From assembly GCA_031296755.1 (NCBI GenBank), contig JAUMMZ010000045.1, positions 1 to 64,000 of the forward strand: a stretch of 64,000 bases of DNA. Reading direction: 5' to 3'. Below the pieces are notes generated by a model. The model worked only from the letters and a program-made list of their open reading frames with translations, was not told the origin of the DNA and ran no database searches. This document shows, piece by piece, positions 8,241-16,852 of the stretch. The DNA comes from Collinsella sp. (GTDB lineage Bacteria; Actinomycetota; Coriobacteriia; Coriobacteriales; Coriobacteriaceae). The position numbers and the translations under genes are program-made. Numbering within the stretch: position 1 is the first letter of the stretch; each line of letters starts with the position of its first letter.

Positions 8241-9435
8241 GGCAGGCGATAATCTCATCCGAAAGATCGAGGGCAGAATTGGTTACGGCGTCCATGTCGT
8301 AGTAGCGATACTCGGCCAGACGACCCACCGGGTGGAAGTTCGTCAGGTTCTGAACGCGCTCAAGATAGCGTTCATAGAGCTCACGGTTCTCGGGCTCAAG
8401 AATGGCGTAGTATGGCGTCTCGCCCGAGCCGGGCGTATAAGCCTTGGAGTACTCCTTCATGATGGTGGTCTTGCCGGGCAGGACCTGACCGGTCATGTTC
8501 TTGAACTCGGTAATGCGCGTGTAGTCCTCGCTCGTAGTGTAGTTGACGGTGCCCACGGGCTGGAACTGGTCCATTTCGAGCGTCTCGAATTTCATGTCAA
8601 GCGTGCGGTACGGCAGGGCGCCCAGGTCGAGGTTGAACAGCTCGTCGAGCGGACCGGTGTAGACGATCTCGCCGCCATAGACCTTGCCGTCGATCTTGAC
8701 GGTGGTCTCGTCGATCTCGAAGAGATCGCGAGCATCCACGTCACAGAACACGTCAATCAGATCGTGGTCGAGCATATGCTCGAACAGCGCGGTGTAGCCG
8801 TCCTGCGGCATACCCTGGAAGGGGGCCTGCGGGAAGTAGCGATCATCGTCGCCCACAAAGACGGGAACGCGGCCGGTGATCGAGGGATCGATTTGATCAG
8901 GCGTCTGGCCCCACTGCTTCATGGTGTAGTGCAAAAAGACGTTCTCGTAGACGTAGTCGGCGACCTCAGCCAAGTCGGGGTCGTTCTTCTTGCGCAGCTC
9001 CATAATGGGTACCTTGACGTCCTTGCCAAAGGTCTCCACGAGCTTCTGATACAGCTCCTCGCCACGCTCGTCACCAAAGGCGAGCTTAAGGCTCGCGTGG
9101 TTAAAGGGCACGGGCATGAGGGTGCCGTTGATGTTGGCGAGCACCTTGTGCTGGTAGTCCGTCCACTTGGTAAAGCGCGACAGGAAGTTGTGCACGCGCT
9201 CGTTAAAGGTGTGGTAGATGTGCGGACCGTACTCGTGGACCAGGATTCCCGCCTCGTCAGTGCAGTCGAAGGCATTACCCGCAATGTGGCTACGGCGCTC
9301 CAAAACGGCAACACGATAGCCGATAGTTTCGGCAAGACGGCGGGCGCAAACGGCACCGGCATAACCGGCGCCGACAACGATCATGTCGTACGCACCGGCA
9401 TTAAAGCCTTCAGGCAGGCCTGAGGTAATCTGCAT
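8233..9435 (-). CDS. glf: UDP-galactopyranose mutase
   Basis: A flavoenzyme that interconverts UDP-galactopyranose and UDP-galactofuranose, the precursor of galactofuranose in surface polymers. The N-terminal FAD-binding motif is VVGAGYAGAVCARRLAE (from about residue 20). Further family landmarks are GNAFDCTDEAGILVHEYGPHIYHT near residue 50 (quoted in part: EYGPHIYHT), the R/Y-rich C-terminal half with TEFKNMTGQ, and KEYSKAYTPG. The length of 400 residues is a little above the usual 370-390. The start has AAGGAG eight bases before the ATG. It forms an operon with the overlapping glycosyltransferase. Confidence 0.94.
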   Translation of the reverse strand: MQITSGLPEGFNAGAYDMIVVGAGYAGAVCARRLAETIGYRVAVLERRSHIAGNAFDCTDEAGILVHEYGPHIYHTFNERVHNFLSRFTKWTDYQHKVLANINGTLMPVPFNHASLKLAFGDERGEELYQKLVETFGKDVKVPIMELRKKNDPDLAEVADYVYENVFLHYTMKQWGQTPDQIDPSITGRVPVFVGDDDRYFPQAPFQGMPQDGYTALFEHMLDHDLIDVFCDVDARDLFEIDETTVKIDGKVYGGEIVYTGPLDELFNLDLGALPYRTLDMKFETLEMDQFQPVGTVNYTTSEDYTRITEFKNMTGQVLPGKTTIMKEYSKAYTPGSGETPYYAILEPENRELYERYLERVQNLTNFHPVGRLAEYRYYDMDAVTNSALDLSDEIIACHA

Positions 9436-9514
9436 CGATACTCCTTGTCAAAAGCCACACGCTTTTTAACTGGGCTTTTTCTCGAACATACGTCGAGACA
9501 TATTTATCAGAGCG

Positions 9515-9540
9515 ATTATAGCGCTAATGCGTCCTATAAT
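9515..9540. promoter_or_regulatory. Divergent -10 boxes between glf and pta
   Basis: TATAAT occurs on the plus strand at 9535-9540 (toward pta) and on the minus strand at 9515-9520 (toward glf). Neither has a good -35 at the right distance, so they are only candidates. Confidence 0.35.
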
Positions 9541-9593
9541 GAGCTTGCCACACAAGGAAAGCTCAAGCACCGCGGCGTACATTATTGAAAGGT

Positions 9594-9614
9594 AAACCCG
9601 CTAGCAGCGGGTTT
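9594..9614 (+). terminator. Hairpin in the pta leader
   Basis: AAACCCGCT pairs with AGCGGGTTT around a 3-base loop, 54 bases before pta and downstream of its likely promoter. The run after it is ATTCG, so it is either a weak leader terminator or a leader structure of unknown role. Confidence 0.4.
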
Positions 9615-9667
9615 ATTCGTGTACAGCCGGGCGCCTGGAGCTTAGCGAAACGCTTGTAAGGAGTAAC

Positions 9668-10648
9668 ATGAGCGATTTCCTAAACCGTATGAAGTCTGCC
9701 GCCAAGGCCGACCTTAAGACCATCGTCCTGCCCGAGGGCGAGGACCCGCGCACCATCGTCGCCGCCACCAAGATCATCGAGGAGGGCCTGGCAAAGATCG
9801 TCATCCTGGGCAACCCCGACGAGATCGACGTTCCCGGCGCTACCGTCATCGACCCGCGCAATGCCGAGAAGCACGAGGAGTACGCGCAGAAGTTTGCCGA
9901 GCTCCGCGCCAAGAAGGGCGTTACCATCGAGCAGGCTCGCGCCCAGGTGATGGACGCCACCTACTTTGGCACCATGATGGTCAAGATGGGCGACGCCGAC
10001 GGCCTGGTCTCCGGCGCCTGCCACTCCACCGCCGACACTCTGCGCCCCGCGCTGCAGATCCTCAAGACCGCCCCGGGCACCAAGCTGGTCTCGGCCTTCT
10101 TCGTGATGTGCACCGATACCCCGCAGTTCGGCACCGACGGCACGCTGATCTTCGCCGACTGCGGCCTCAACATCAACCCGTCCTCCGACGAGCTCTCCGA
10201 GATCGCCATCGCCTCCGCTCACTCCTGGTCCACCTTTATGGGCAGCGTCGAGCCGCACGTGGCCATGCTCTCCTACTCCACCATGGGCTCCGCCGGCGGC
10301 GAGGTCGCCAAGAAGGTCCAGGAGGCCGTTAAGTTCTGCAAGGAGAAGGCTCCCGAGCTCGCCATCGATGGCGACCTGCAGCTCGACGCCGCTATCGTTC
10401 CCACCGTCGCCCAGCTCAAGGCCCCCGGCTCCTCCGTTGCCGGCAAGGCCAACGTGCTTGTGTTCCCCGATCTCGAGGCCGGCAACATCGGCTACAAGCT
10501 GGTCCAGCGCTTCGCCGGCGCCGACGCTTACGGCCCCATCCTGCAGGGCATCGCCAAGCCGGTCAACGACCTTTCGCGCGGCTGCTCTGCCGACGACATC
10601 GTGGGTGTCGTGGCCATCACCGCCGTCCAGGCTCAGATGGCTGAGTAG
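9668..10648 (+). CDS. pta: Phosphate acetyltransferase
   Basis: Converts acetyl-CoA and phosphate to acetyl phosphate and CoA, feeding acetate kinase for substrate-level ATP formation. The 326-residue protein matches the short, single-domain Pta: TIVLPEGEDPRT at the start, GDADGLVSGACHSTADTLRP near residue 111 (quoted part: GLVSGACHSTADTLRP), and VFPDLEAGNIGYKLVQR near the end. GTAAGGAGT precedes the ATG. Both acetate kinase genes lie downstream in the opposite direction, so this is not the usual pta-ackA operon. Confidence 0.95.
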   Translation: MSDFLNRMKSAAKADLKTIVLPEGEDPRTIVAATKIIEEGLAKIVILGNPDEIDVPGATVIDPRNAEKHEEYAQKFAELRAKKGVTIEQARAQVMDATYFGTMMVKMGDADGLVSGACHSTADTLRPALQILKTAPGTKLVSAFFVMCTDTPQFGTDGTLIFADCGLNINPSSDELSEIAIASAHSWSTFMGSVEPHVAMLSYSTMGSAGGEVAKKVQEAVKFCKEKAPELAIDGDLQLDAAIVPTVAQLKAPGSSVAGKANVLVFPDLEAGNIGYKLVQRFAGADAYGPILQGIAKPVNDLSRGCSADDIVGVVAITAVQAQMAE

Positions 10649-10663
10649 CAGACATATCCCCTC

Positions 10664-10790
10664 GGGACCCTACAGGGTAAAGCTCTGAAAACGTCCTCGG
10701 ACATGCATGAAACCCCCGCTACGCACTTCGTGCGGCGGGGGTTTCATGCGTCCTGCGGAATATTTTCAGAGCTTTACCCTGTAGGGTCCC
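10664..10790. repeat. Long hairpin element C: 28-bp perfect inverted arms after pta
   Basis: 10664-10691 (GGGACCCTACAGGGTAAAGC...) is exactly complementary to 10763-10790. The centre holds a strong hairpin, ATGAAACCCCCGC with GCGGGGGTTTCAT (10707-10747), containing GCAC/GTGC at the tip. Read on the minus strand, it shares TTCCGCA, CACGAAGTG and AGGACGT with the cores of elements A and B. It probably ends pta transcription. Confidence 0.8.
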
Positions 10791-11142
10791 TGCCGCCACG
10801 TAGCAATCAGGGAATCCGGGGTGGACGGCAGCTTGGCTACGAGCTGGGGCTGAAAATCTGAATGGATGGGTGCCGTTGCTGGGAGCGCAGGCGTTGCTGA
10901 TGATGATCGCTTTGGAGATTGAAAGGCCGGTGGGCTTCGGCGGTTGTTGTGCCGGAAACTACATCCCAGTTTGGAGGCGGATTGTGGGATGTGGCTTCCG
11001 CTTGGGGCCTGTTTGGGAAACTTTGGGACGGAATTTTGCTTTATTGTGGGTCGCACTTTCCGCAACGTGCCTCAACCGGAAAGCGTGTCCCAGTATTTGC
11101 GCTCGAAATGGGATGGGGTTTCCGCCGTCCGCCTGCTAGCAA
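10791..11142. repeat. Non-coding stretch with two diverged copies of a 50-bp palindromic repeat
   Basis: No credible gene is seen; the frames here lack Shine-Dalgarno sites and family motifs. Two imperfect palindromes of the same design stand at 10952-11001 and 11076-11125: CCGGAAA, then TCCCAGT, a spacer, TGGGATG, and TTCCGC. Each pairs end to end with a few mismatches. Confidence 0.6.
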
Positions 11143-11176
11143 AAAGGCCTCCGGAGCTGTTGCTCTGGAGGCCTTT
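11143..11176. terminator. Bidirectional terminator after ackA
   Basis: AAAGGCCTCC with a GAGC extension pairs with GCTC and GGAGGCCTTT. A-rich and T-rich ends suit use in both directions; it lies 23 bases past the ackA stop. Confidence 0.8.
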
Positions 11177-11198
11177 CGTTTACTTGCAAATGCGCGCG

Positions 11199-12377
11199 TT
11201 AATTGTTCTTGGTCAGACGCTCGACGTCGTGGGCGATCATGTATTCCTCGTCGGTGGGGATGACCATGACCGTGACGGCGGAGCCGGCAGCGCTGATGAC
11301 CTGCGGGCCGTTGCCCACGGCCTCGCGGTTCTTATTGTTGTCGATGCGCACGCCCAGCCACTCAAAGCAGTCGCAGAAAGCCTTGCGGATCGACCAGTCG
11401 TTCTCGCCGATGCCGGCAGTAAAGGTAATGGTGTCCACGCCCGCCATGGAGGCAATCATGGAACCGGCCTGCTGCATGGCCTTGTAGGCGAACATGTCGA
11501 AGGCGAGCAGGCAGCGCTCGTCACCCTCGGAGGCGCGCGTGCGGATGTCGCGGGCGTCGTTGGAGATACCCGAGATGGCAAGCAGACCGGACTGCTTGTT
11601 CATCATGTCGTCGACTTCCTGGTAGCTGTAGCCGCCCTCGCGCTGCAGGTAGCACACGGTGGCCGGGTCGATGGAACCGCAACGGGTGCCCATCATCAGG
11701 CCGTCGAGCGGCGTGAGGCCCATCGTGGTATCGCGGCACACGCCGTCCTCAATAGCGGCGAGCGAGGCGCCGTTGCCCAGGTGGCACGAAAGCAGACGGT
11801 GGCAGCGCGTGCCCAGGATCTCCTTGGCCATCATCCACTCGTAACGGTGGCTCGTGCCGTGGGCGCCGTACTTGCGCACGTGATACTTGTCGCACACGTC
11901 CTTGGGCAGCGCGTAGGTGTAGGCGACCTCGGGCATGGTCATGTGGAACGAGGTGTCGAAGACGGCCACGTTGGGCAGCTCCGGATACTTCTCGCGGCAG
12001 TATTCGATTGCCGCGGCCTCGCCGTAGTTGTGCAGCGGGGCGAGCGGGGCCACCTCAAGAATCTTAGCCATGACCTCATCGTCGACGACCGCGGAATCAT
12101 CGAAGTGCCAGCCGCCCTGAACGATACGGTGGCCGATGCCATCGATCGTAAAGTCGGTCTTCTCGAGCTCCTCGAGCACGCGAGCGATAGCAGAGCGATG
12201 ATCGGGGAAGGGAACCTCCTCGGTCTGCTTGGTGCCACCGTTCTCGGAGTGACCAAAGACGCCCATCTCCGATCCGATACGCTCGCAGTTGCCCTTGGCG
12301 AAAACCTCGCGGGTATCGGTATCCAAAAGCTGATATTTAAGGCTCGAGCTGCCGGCGTTGACAACAAGTACGTTCAT
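11199..12377 (-). CDS. ackA: Acetate kinase (first copy, canonical active site)
   Basis: Transfers phosphate from acetyl phosphate to ADP to give acetate and ATP. The protein (392 residues) has NAGSSSLKYQ at the start, GHRIVQGG near residue 83, DTSFH near 141, GAHGTSHRY with H177, HLGNGAS with N202, GTRCGSIDP and the C-terminal IPTDEE. These are the residues named as catalytic or substrate-binding in the archaeal enzyme (His180, Asn211, Arg241, Glu384 there). GAAGGAG precedes the ATG. A second, diverged copy lies directly upstream in the same direction, with its own terminator between them. Confidence 0.95.
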   Translation of the reverse strand: MNVLVVNAGSSSLKYQLLDTDTREVFAKGNCERIGSEMGVFGHSENGGTKQTEEVPFPDHRSAIARVLEELEKTDFTIDGIGHRIVQGGWHFDDSAVVDDEVMAKILEVAPLAPLHNYGEAAAIEYCREKYPELPNVAVFDTSFHMTMPEVAYTYALPKDVCDKYHVRKYGAHGTSHRYEWMMAKEILGTRCHRLLSCHLGNGASLAAIEDGVCRDTTMGLTPLDGLMMGTRCGSIDPATVCYLQREGGYSYQEVDDMMNKQSGLLAISGISNDARDIRTRASEGDERCLLAFDMFAYKAMQQAGSMIASMAGVDTITFTAGIGENDWSIRKAFCDCFEWLGVRIDNNKNREAVGNGPQVISAAGSAVTVMVIPTDEEYMIAHDVERLTKNN

Positions 12378-12490
12378 GAGACTCCTTCGTGATTACAGTA
12401 CGGTCGGCAAACCTATAAGGCGGCCGTACCTTTAATAAGAAGTTATCAGAATTCAATAAATATCTATTAAGCTCTTCGCCCAAAGAGCAT

Positions 12491-12534
12491 AAAAGGGGGC
12501 TGAACGGCACAAGGCCATCCAGTCCCCTCCCCTT
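12491..12534 (-). terminator. Terminator between the two acetate kinase genes
   Basis: On the minus strand GGGGACTGGATGGCC pairs with GCCGTTCAGCCCC, with small bulges, and is followed by TTTTA. It ends the second copy's transcript, so the two genes need not be co-transcribed. Confidence 0.7.
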
Positions 12535-12541
12535 GCATCAA

Positions 12542-13720
12542 TTACTTACCGCTAACGATGCGCTCGACGTCGGAAGCGATCATGAACTCCTCATCCGTGG
12601 GGATAACGAAGATCTTGACCTTGGAATCCTTGGCGGACAGGCACCAAGCGCCGTCGCCGCGCAGGGCGTTGCGGGCATGGTCCATCTTGACGCCCATGAA
12701 GGCCAGACGGTCGGCCACGCCGGCGCGGACAGCCGGAGCGTGCTCACCGATGCCGGCGGTAAAGACCAGGGTGTCCATGCCGCACATGGAAGTGGCCATC
12801 TCGGCGGCCTTGGCGGCAATCTTGTAGACGAACATATCGAAGGCGAGCTGGGCCTCGGGGTCGCCGGCAGCGGCGAGCTCCTCAACGTTGCGGCAGTCGT
12901 TGGTCTTGCCGCCGGTCACAGCCAAAAGGCCGGACTTCTTGTTCATCATCTCGTCGACCTCGTCGAAGGTGAACCCGCCTTCGCGCTGCAGGTAGCACAC
13001 GGTAGCAGGGTCGATGGAGCCGCAGCGGGTGCCCATCATGACACCGTCGAGCGGCGTCAAGCCCATGGTGGTGTCCATGCACTTGCCGTCCTCGATGGCG
13101 CACAGGGAAGCACCGGAACCGATGTGGCACACGACGACCTTGCGAGCCTCGCCGTTGGTCATCTCGGCAACCTTCTTGGAGATGTAGCGGTAGCTGGTGC
13201 CGTGGGCGCCGTACTTACGGATGTGCAGCTTGTCGCAGACGTCCTTGGGCAGGGCGTAGGTCTTGGCGACCTCGGGCATATTGAAGTGGAAAGCAGTGTC
13301 GTAGACCGTGACGTTGGGCAGGTCGGGATACTGCTCCAGGCAGTACTCGATAACGTTGGCCTCGGGGTTATTGTGCAGCGGGGCGAGCGGAGCGACCTCG
13401 CGAATCTTGGCGAGAACGTCCTCGTCGACGAGGGAGGAATCGCCAAAGTACCAACCGCCCTGAACGATGCGGTGGCCGATGCCCTCGATCTTGACGCCGT
13501 TGGCCTCGAGGTCCTTCAGGACGACCTCGATGGCGACCTTGTGGTCGGGGAACTCGATGTTCTCGGTCACCTTCTTGGAACCGTTGGCAGCGTGGGTGAA
13601 GGTACCGCCGGTAAAGCAGACGCGCTCGCAGGAGCCCTTTGCGGACACCTTGTGGGACTTGGTATCGATGACCTGATACTTAAGCGTCGAAGATCCTGCG
13701 TTGACGACCAGAACGTTCAT
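12542..13720 (-). CDS. Acetate kinase paralogue with two altered active-site residues
   Basis: Also 392 residues and collinear with its neighbour (MNVLVVNAGSSTLKYQ at the start, GTRCGSIDPATVCYLQREGG in the middle, IPTDEEFMIASD at the end). It differs at two positions that are nearly invariant in acetate kinases: GAHGTSYRY has Tyr177 in place of the catalytic His, and HIGSGAS has Ser202 in place of Asn. Other key residues (Arg in GHRIVQGG, Asp141, the Arg of GTRCGS, Glu near the C-terminus) remain. It may be a slower or differently specific acyl kinase, or regulatory; this is inference. TAGGGAG precedes the ATG. Confidence 0.9.
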   Translation of the reverse strand: MNVLVVNAGSSTLKYQVIDTKSHKVSAKGSCERVCFTGGTFTHAANGSKKVTENIEFPDHKVAIEVVLKDLEANGVKIEGIGHRIVQGGWYFGDSSLVDEDVLAKIREVAPLAPLHNNPEANVIEYCLEQYPDLPNVTVYDTAFHFNMPEVAKTYALPKDVCDKLHIRKYGAHGTSYRYISKKVAEMTNGEARKVVVCHIGSGASLCAIEDGKCMDTTMGLTPLDGVMMGTRCGSIDPATVCYLQREGGFTFDEVDEMMNKKSGLLAVTGGKTNDCRNVEELAAAGDPEAQLAFDMFVYKIAAKAAEMATSMCGMDTLVFTAGIGEHAPAVRAGVADRLAFMGVKMDHARNALRGDGAWCLSAKDSKVKIFVIPTDEEFMIASDVERIVSGK

Positions 13721-13773
13721 GTGTCTCCCTACTAACAGGCGGTGTGGCGCCGCCAGGTTACATACGCTTCAAT

Positions 13774-13807
13774 AATAAACCCAAACGCCCTCGCGCTCGG
13801 GTTTATT
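13774..13807 (-). terminator. Terminator after the MFS gene
   Basis: AATAAACCC (13774-13782) pairs with GGGTTTATT (13799-13807); on the minus strand the 3' arm is followed by ATT-rich sequence. Confidence 0.6.
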
Positions 13808-13840
13808 GCGTTGATATATAAGTTATCGGTGCCCAAATAC

Positions 13841-15001
13841 TCATGGCCTTTGACTTGTAAGACGAAAGAGCGCGGGGATATACACCAAAGAAGATATCCC
13901 GAGCGCTACAAGCAATATGACTCGAATGCCCGCGATGCTGCTCAACGCAGCATTGAACAGATAGAAAAGGATAGCGCCCACCGCCACCATCTGGCTTTGG
14001 ACCGAAATTAGTGAACAGCGCATCGAAGAATCGACAGCATTTTGAAAAATTGAGTATTTAATTGGCGCAAATAACGAGTAAGCGACCGTCTGCAGTACAT
14101 AGAACACGGGCAGCAAATAGACCGGAGTAAAGGGAATCAAAAACAGAGCAGTCAGGGAAAGGCGCACGATGCCGCAAATACGCGCAAAACGGCCCTTGTC
14201 GACATGAGCAATCACACTGGGCACAATAAGCCCCATGGAGGCCGAGGCAAGGAGCTGGACCGCAATGATCACACCCGAAGCGACGGCATTCATTCCGCGA
14301 CCCGCAAGCAACAGTGAGAAAAAGTCTTCCAGGGCGACAAAAGCAAATGCCTGAGAGCAGTCCATGATGAACGCTGAACGAAGAATGCCGTTACGCGCAA
14401 TAGCGGCACCGATCATCTTCGGGCTAATTCCACGCTTAGGTGTCGCTGCAGTGTCCCCTCTTCGCATCTCAGGAATGCAGACAACGACAACCAACGTCAA
14501 CACCATTGCGATGATATCTGCCGAAAGACCAATGAGATATGCACCGACAGACGAAATGAAACCGCCCACGCAAGCGGAGATGGCATAAGAGGCATAGAAA
14601 ACAAATCGCTCAACGACATTAAGTCTTACGAGCTGGTCCTGAGAGACGCTGTCAATGTAGATCGCTTCTATGGATCCGCTCACACATGCAACTGCAAATC
14701 CTTTGGGAGCAAACGCGCCGATTAAAAGCAAAGGAGAACGGGTGAAAAGTAGGGCGGCGTAGTATCCAAGCATTCCCACGACGCCAACGAGACCGCTTGT
14801 CTTTCGTCCAAACCTGTCAGCAATATAACCAGTAGGAACCTCAAGAATGAACTTACTCACTTGGTATGCAATCATCATGCTAGAAATCGCTACCATCGAG
14901 AATCCGACGAATTCAAGGTAAACCGTCAGAAAATACAAAATGGTGCTGAAGTTCGACAGAAAAACGAACGTCATATAAAGCAAAACCGTACGGTTTTTCA
15001 T
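13841..15001 (-). CDS. MFS transporter
   Basis: About 386 residues with the alternating hydrophobic segments of a 12-helix major facilitator. The loop after helix 2 is EVPTGYIADRFGRKTSGL, the classic MFS signature (D-R-x-G-R-R/K). The substrate is unknown; drug efflux or metabolite export are both possible. GGAGGGCGGAGC precedes the ATG at 15001; the longer frame to 15025 lacks a ribosome site. The gene is visibly more AT-rich than the acetate kinases next to it, as is the LysR gene upstream in the same direction, suggesting the two were acquired together. Confidence 0.83.
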   Translation of the reverse strand: MKNRTVLLYMTFVFLSNFSTILYFLTVYLEFVGFSMVAISSMMIAYQVSKFILEVPTGYIADRFGRKTSGLVGVVGMLGYYAALLFTRSPLLLIGAFAPKGFAVACVSGSIEAIYIDSVSQDQLVRLNVVERFVFYASYAISACVGGFISSVGAYLIGLSADIIAMVLTLVVVVCIPEMRRGDTAATPKRGISPKMIGAAIARNGILRSAFIMDCSQAFAFVALEDFFSLLLAGRGMNAVASGVIIAVQLLASASMGLIVPSVIAHVDKGRFARICGIVRLSLTALFLIPFTPVYLLPVFYVLQTVAYSLFAPIKYSIFQNAVDSSMRCSLISVQSQMVAVGAILFYLFNAALSSIAGIRVILLVALGISSLVYIPALFRLTSQRP

Positions 15002-15120
15002 GCTCCGCCCTCCAAGAGCCAGCAATCTAAATCAGAATCTTGGAAAAGCATGAGGGCAAAGCTGTCAGCTATGTGTTACAAGGCGTCAATAATCACTTGA
15101 CGTCTCGAAGCCAATTAATT

Positions 15121-16011
15121 TCACGAAGCAAGATGACGCAATAGGTGCAGAAAAACCGTCTGGTGTCGATCGGTCCAGGCATTTTGTCGATAGCAAAAAT
15201 AGATGGGCAAGGCCACGTCATGCGAGGCTTCAATGGAGCACTCACTCACTTCTGATCCATCCGATGCGAGAGAGGACCCAGACAAACTCAATATCAATCC
15301 CCCGGCTTGAAGAAACTCAGCCTGAGCCCTGCTTCCGTATTCAACATCACGGAAGCGAAAATTGACGAGCTGGGCTTCAGGGCATTGGTTAATCGCATTG
15401 AGACAGGGTGACAAATTAATGGGAACAGCGAGCCTGCCGCTCAGTAGCTCGCGAATGGTCATGGCGCCCACAGATTGATGACCCGCTGGACACGAAAGAA
15501 CCTTGAGCTCCTTTTCACCCAAGTATTTCGAAGAAAGGACGCTGTCCCTTGGTTCCTCAAATGAGATGGCCGCGTCCGAAATTCCAAGCATAAGCGACTC
15601 AAAGCATGTGGCCGTTGGCTGATGCCAAACATCAAGGTGAATCTGGGGGTGCGAGCTTTCAAACGAGTCGTACCAGTTTTCGGAAAAAAGACGCCCCCGC
15701 CCGTGAAGACAGGGGGCGTAAAGACGGAAGTGGCCGTCGGGCGAAACGCCGCCGTTCCCCGATTGAGCGTACTTTTTGAGATCGTCGACTTGTGCCAGGA
15801 TCACGCGTGCACGACACGCAAATTCTCTGCCCGCCGGAGACAAAACAGCCTCCCCCGCCGATCGGTCGAGCAAAACAATCTGATACTCAGATTCCAACTT
15901 TTTGATTGCCGACGAAACGGCCTGTGGGCTCACGTGAACGGCGCGAGCCGCTTTGCGCACGCCGCCGTAGTTCGCTACCGCTTGAAGGTATTCGAGTTGA
16001 GAAAGCTGCAT
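15121..16011 (-). CDS. LysR-family transcriptional regulator
   Basis: The N-terminal 60 residues form the LysR winged helix-turn-helix: QLEYLQAVANYGGVRKAARA, then VSPQAVSSAIKKLE and LLDRS. A substrate-binding domain of about 200 residues follows. The total of 296 is standard. TTTGGAGT precedes the ATG. It lies 119 bases upstream of the MFS gene in the same direction and probably controls it, although LysR genes more often sit divergently from their target. The effector cannot be inferred. Confidence 0.9.
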   Translation of the reverse strand: MQLSQLEYLQAVANYGGVRKAARAVHVSPQAVSSAIKKLESEYQIVLLDRSAGEAVLSPAGREFACRARVILAQVDDLKKYAQSGNGGVSPDGHFRLYAPCLHGRGRLFSENWYDSFESSHPQIHLDVWHQPTATCFESLMLGISDAAISFEEPRDSVLSSKYLGEKELKVLSCPAGHQSVGAMTIRELLSGRLAVPINLSPCLNAINQCPEAQLVNFRFRDVEYGSRAQAEFLQAGGLILSLSGSSLASDGSEVSECSIEASHDVALPIYFCYRQNAWTDRHQTVFLHLLRHLAS

Positions 16012-16052
16012 AGGTTACTCCAAAGGCAGCCAAGGCGACGGGCTGTGCGTCC

Positions 16053-16388
16053 TCAGATGAGGTTCTCGCCCAGGTTCTTGCCGCCGAGGACGTGCATGTG
16101 GAAGTGCATGACGGTCTGACCGGCGTTGACGCCCTTGTTGGAGATGACGCGGAAACCGTCCTCCAGGCCCTTGGCCTTAGCGACCTCCTGGATGGCATGG
16201 GCCATGGCGCCCATGGTCTCGGCAGGCACGTTGTCGGCGATGTCGCTGTAGTGCTTCTTGGGGATCACGAGCGTGTGGACCGGCGCCTGGGGGTTGAGGT
16301 CGTCGAAGGCGATGACCTGGTCGTCCTCGTAGACAACAGTCGAGGGGATCTCGTGGTTGGCGATTTTACAGAAGATGCAATCACACAT
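16053..16388 (-). CDS. HIT family protein (Hint-type nucleotide hydrolase)
   Basis: A 111-residue histidine-triad protein with the N-terminal CDCIFCKI cysteines that often bind zinc in this group and the catalytic HFHMHVLGG near residue 98. Family members hydrolyse adenosine phosphoramidates and related nucleotides in the cytoplasm. The frame is open upstream, but AAAGGAA before the ATG at 16388 and the family length settle the start. A large inverted repeat separates it from the exonuclease VII genes upstream. Confidence 0.93.
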   Translation of the reverse strand: MCDCIFCKIANHEIPSTVVYEDDQVIAFDDLNPQAPVHTLVIPKKHYSDIADNVPAETMGAMAHAIQEVAKAKGLEDGFRVISNKGVNAGQTVMHFHMHVLGGKNLGENLI

Positions 16389-16413
16389 GGCTGGTTCCTT
16401 TCTTACAGACCAA

Positions 16414-16522
16414 GGTAGTCTTTTTGGGACGGGGCTTTTTTGACTACTTTTTCGCAAAAGCAAGTGCTCGGCGAGCCGTCGCCAAAGGGTAGTCAAAAAA
16501 GCCCCGTCCCAAAAAGACTACC
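16414..16522. repeat. Long hairpin element D: 34-bp perfect inverted arms
   Basis: 16414-16447 (GGTAGTCTTTTTGGGACGGG...) is exactly complementary to 16489-16522. The 41-base centre contains CTCGGCGAGC but none of the core words of elements A to C. It lies between xseB and the HIT gene and, with its T and A runs, can act as a terminator on either strand. Confidence 0.85.
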
Positions 16523-16543
16523 CCAAAGTGGGCTGTGGGATGG

Positions 16544-16810
16544 TTAGAACGAGAGGTTGTCGTCGGTGTTGGCGGCTTCGCCGTCGGCGAGCACGTCGTT
16601 GCCGTCGACGTCCTTAAGAAGCACCGAGACCTTCTGCTCGGCATCGGACAGGCGGGTGCGCAGGCTCTTGAGGAGCTCGACGCCGCGGGTATAGCTCTCG
16701 AGCGACTCCTCGAGCTCCATATCGCCCGACTCCAGGCTGCGGATGATGAGCTCCAGCTCCTGCGAGGCCTGCTTGTACGTAAGCTGCTCGACCGGGGTCT
16801 TCTCTGCCAT
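16544..16810 (-). CDS. xseB: Exonuclease VII small subunit
   Basis: Partner of XseA in the single-strand-specific exonuclease VII. The 88-residue protein has the helical XseB core: YKQASQELELIIRSLESGDM, then LEESLESYTRGVELLKSLR, and a poorly conserved acidic tail. TAGGAAAGGAA precedes the ATG. It follows xseA after 42 bases in the same direction. Confidence 0.94.
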   Translation of the reverse strand: MAEKTPVEQLTYKQASQELELIIRSLESGDMELEESLESYTRGVELLKSLRTRLSDAEQKVSVLLKDVDGNDVLADGEAANTDDNLSF

Positions 16811-16852
16811 ATCTGTTTCCTTTCCTAAAGGTTTATCGCTATGAAACGCGGG

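Noticed and set aside
10870..11139. 89-codon frame in the gene-free stretch before ackA
   Set aside because: No ribosome site, no family motif, and it crosses the two palindromic repeats.
10944..13735. Long plus-strand frames opposite both acetate kinase genes
   Set aside because: They mirror the codon pattern of the kinases and have no ribosome site or recognisable domain.
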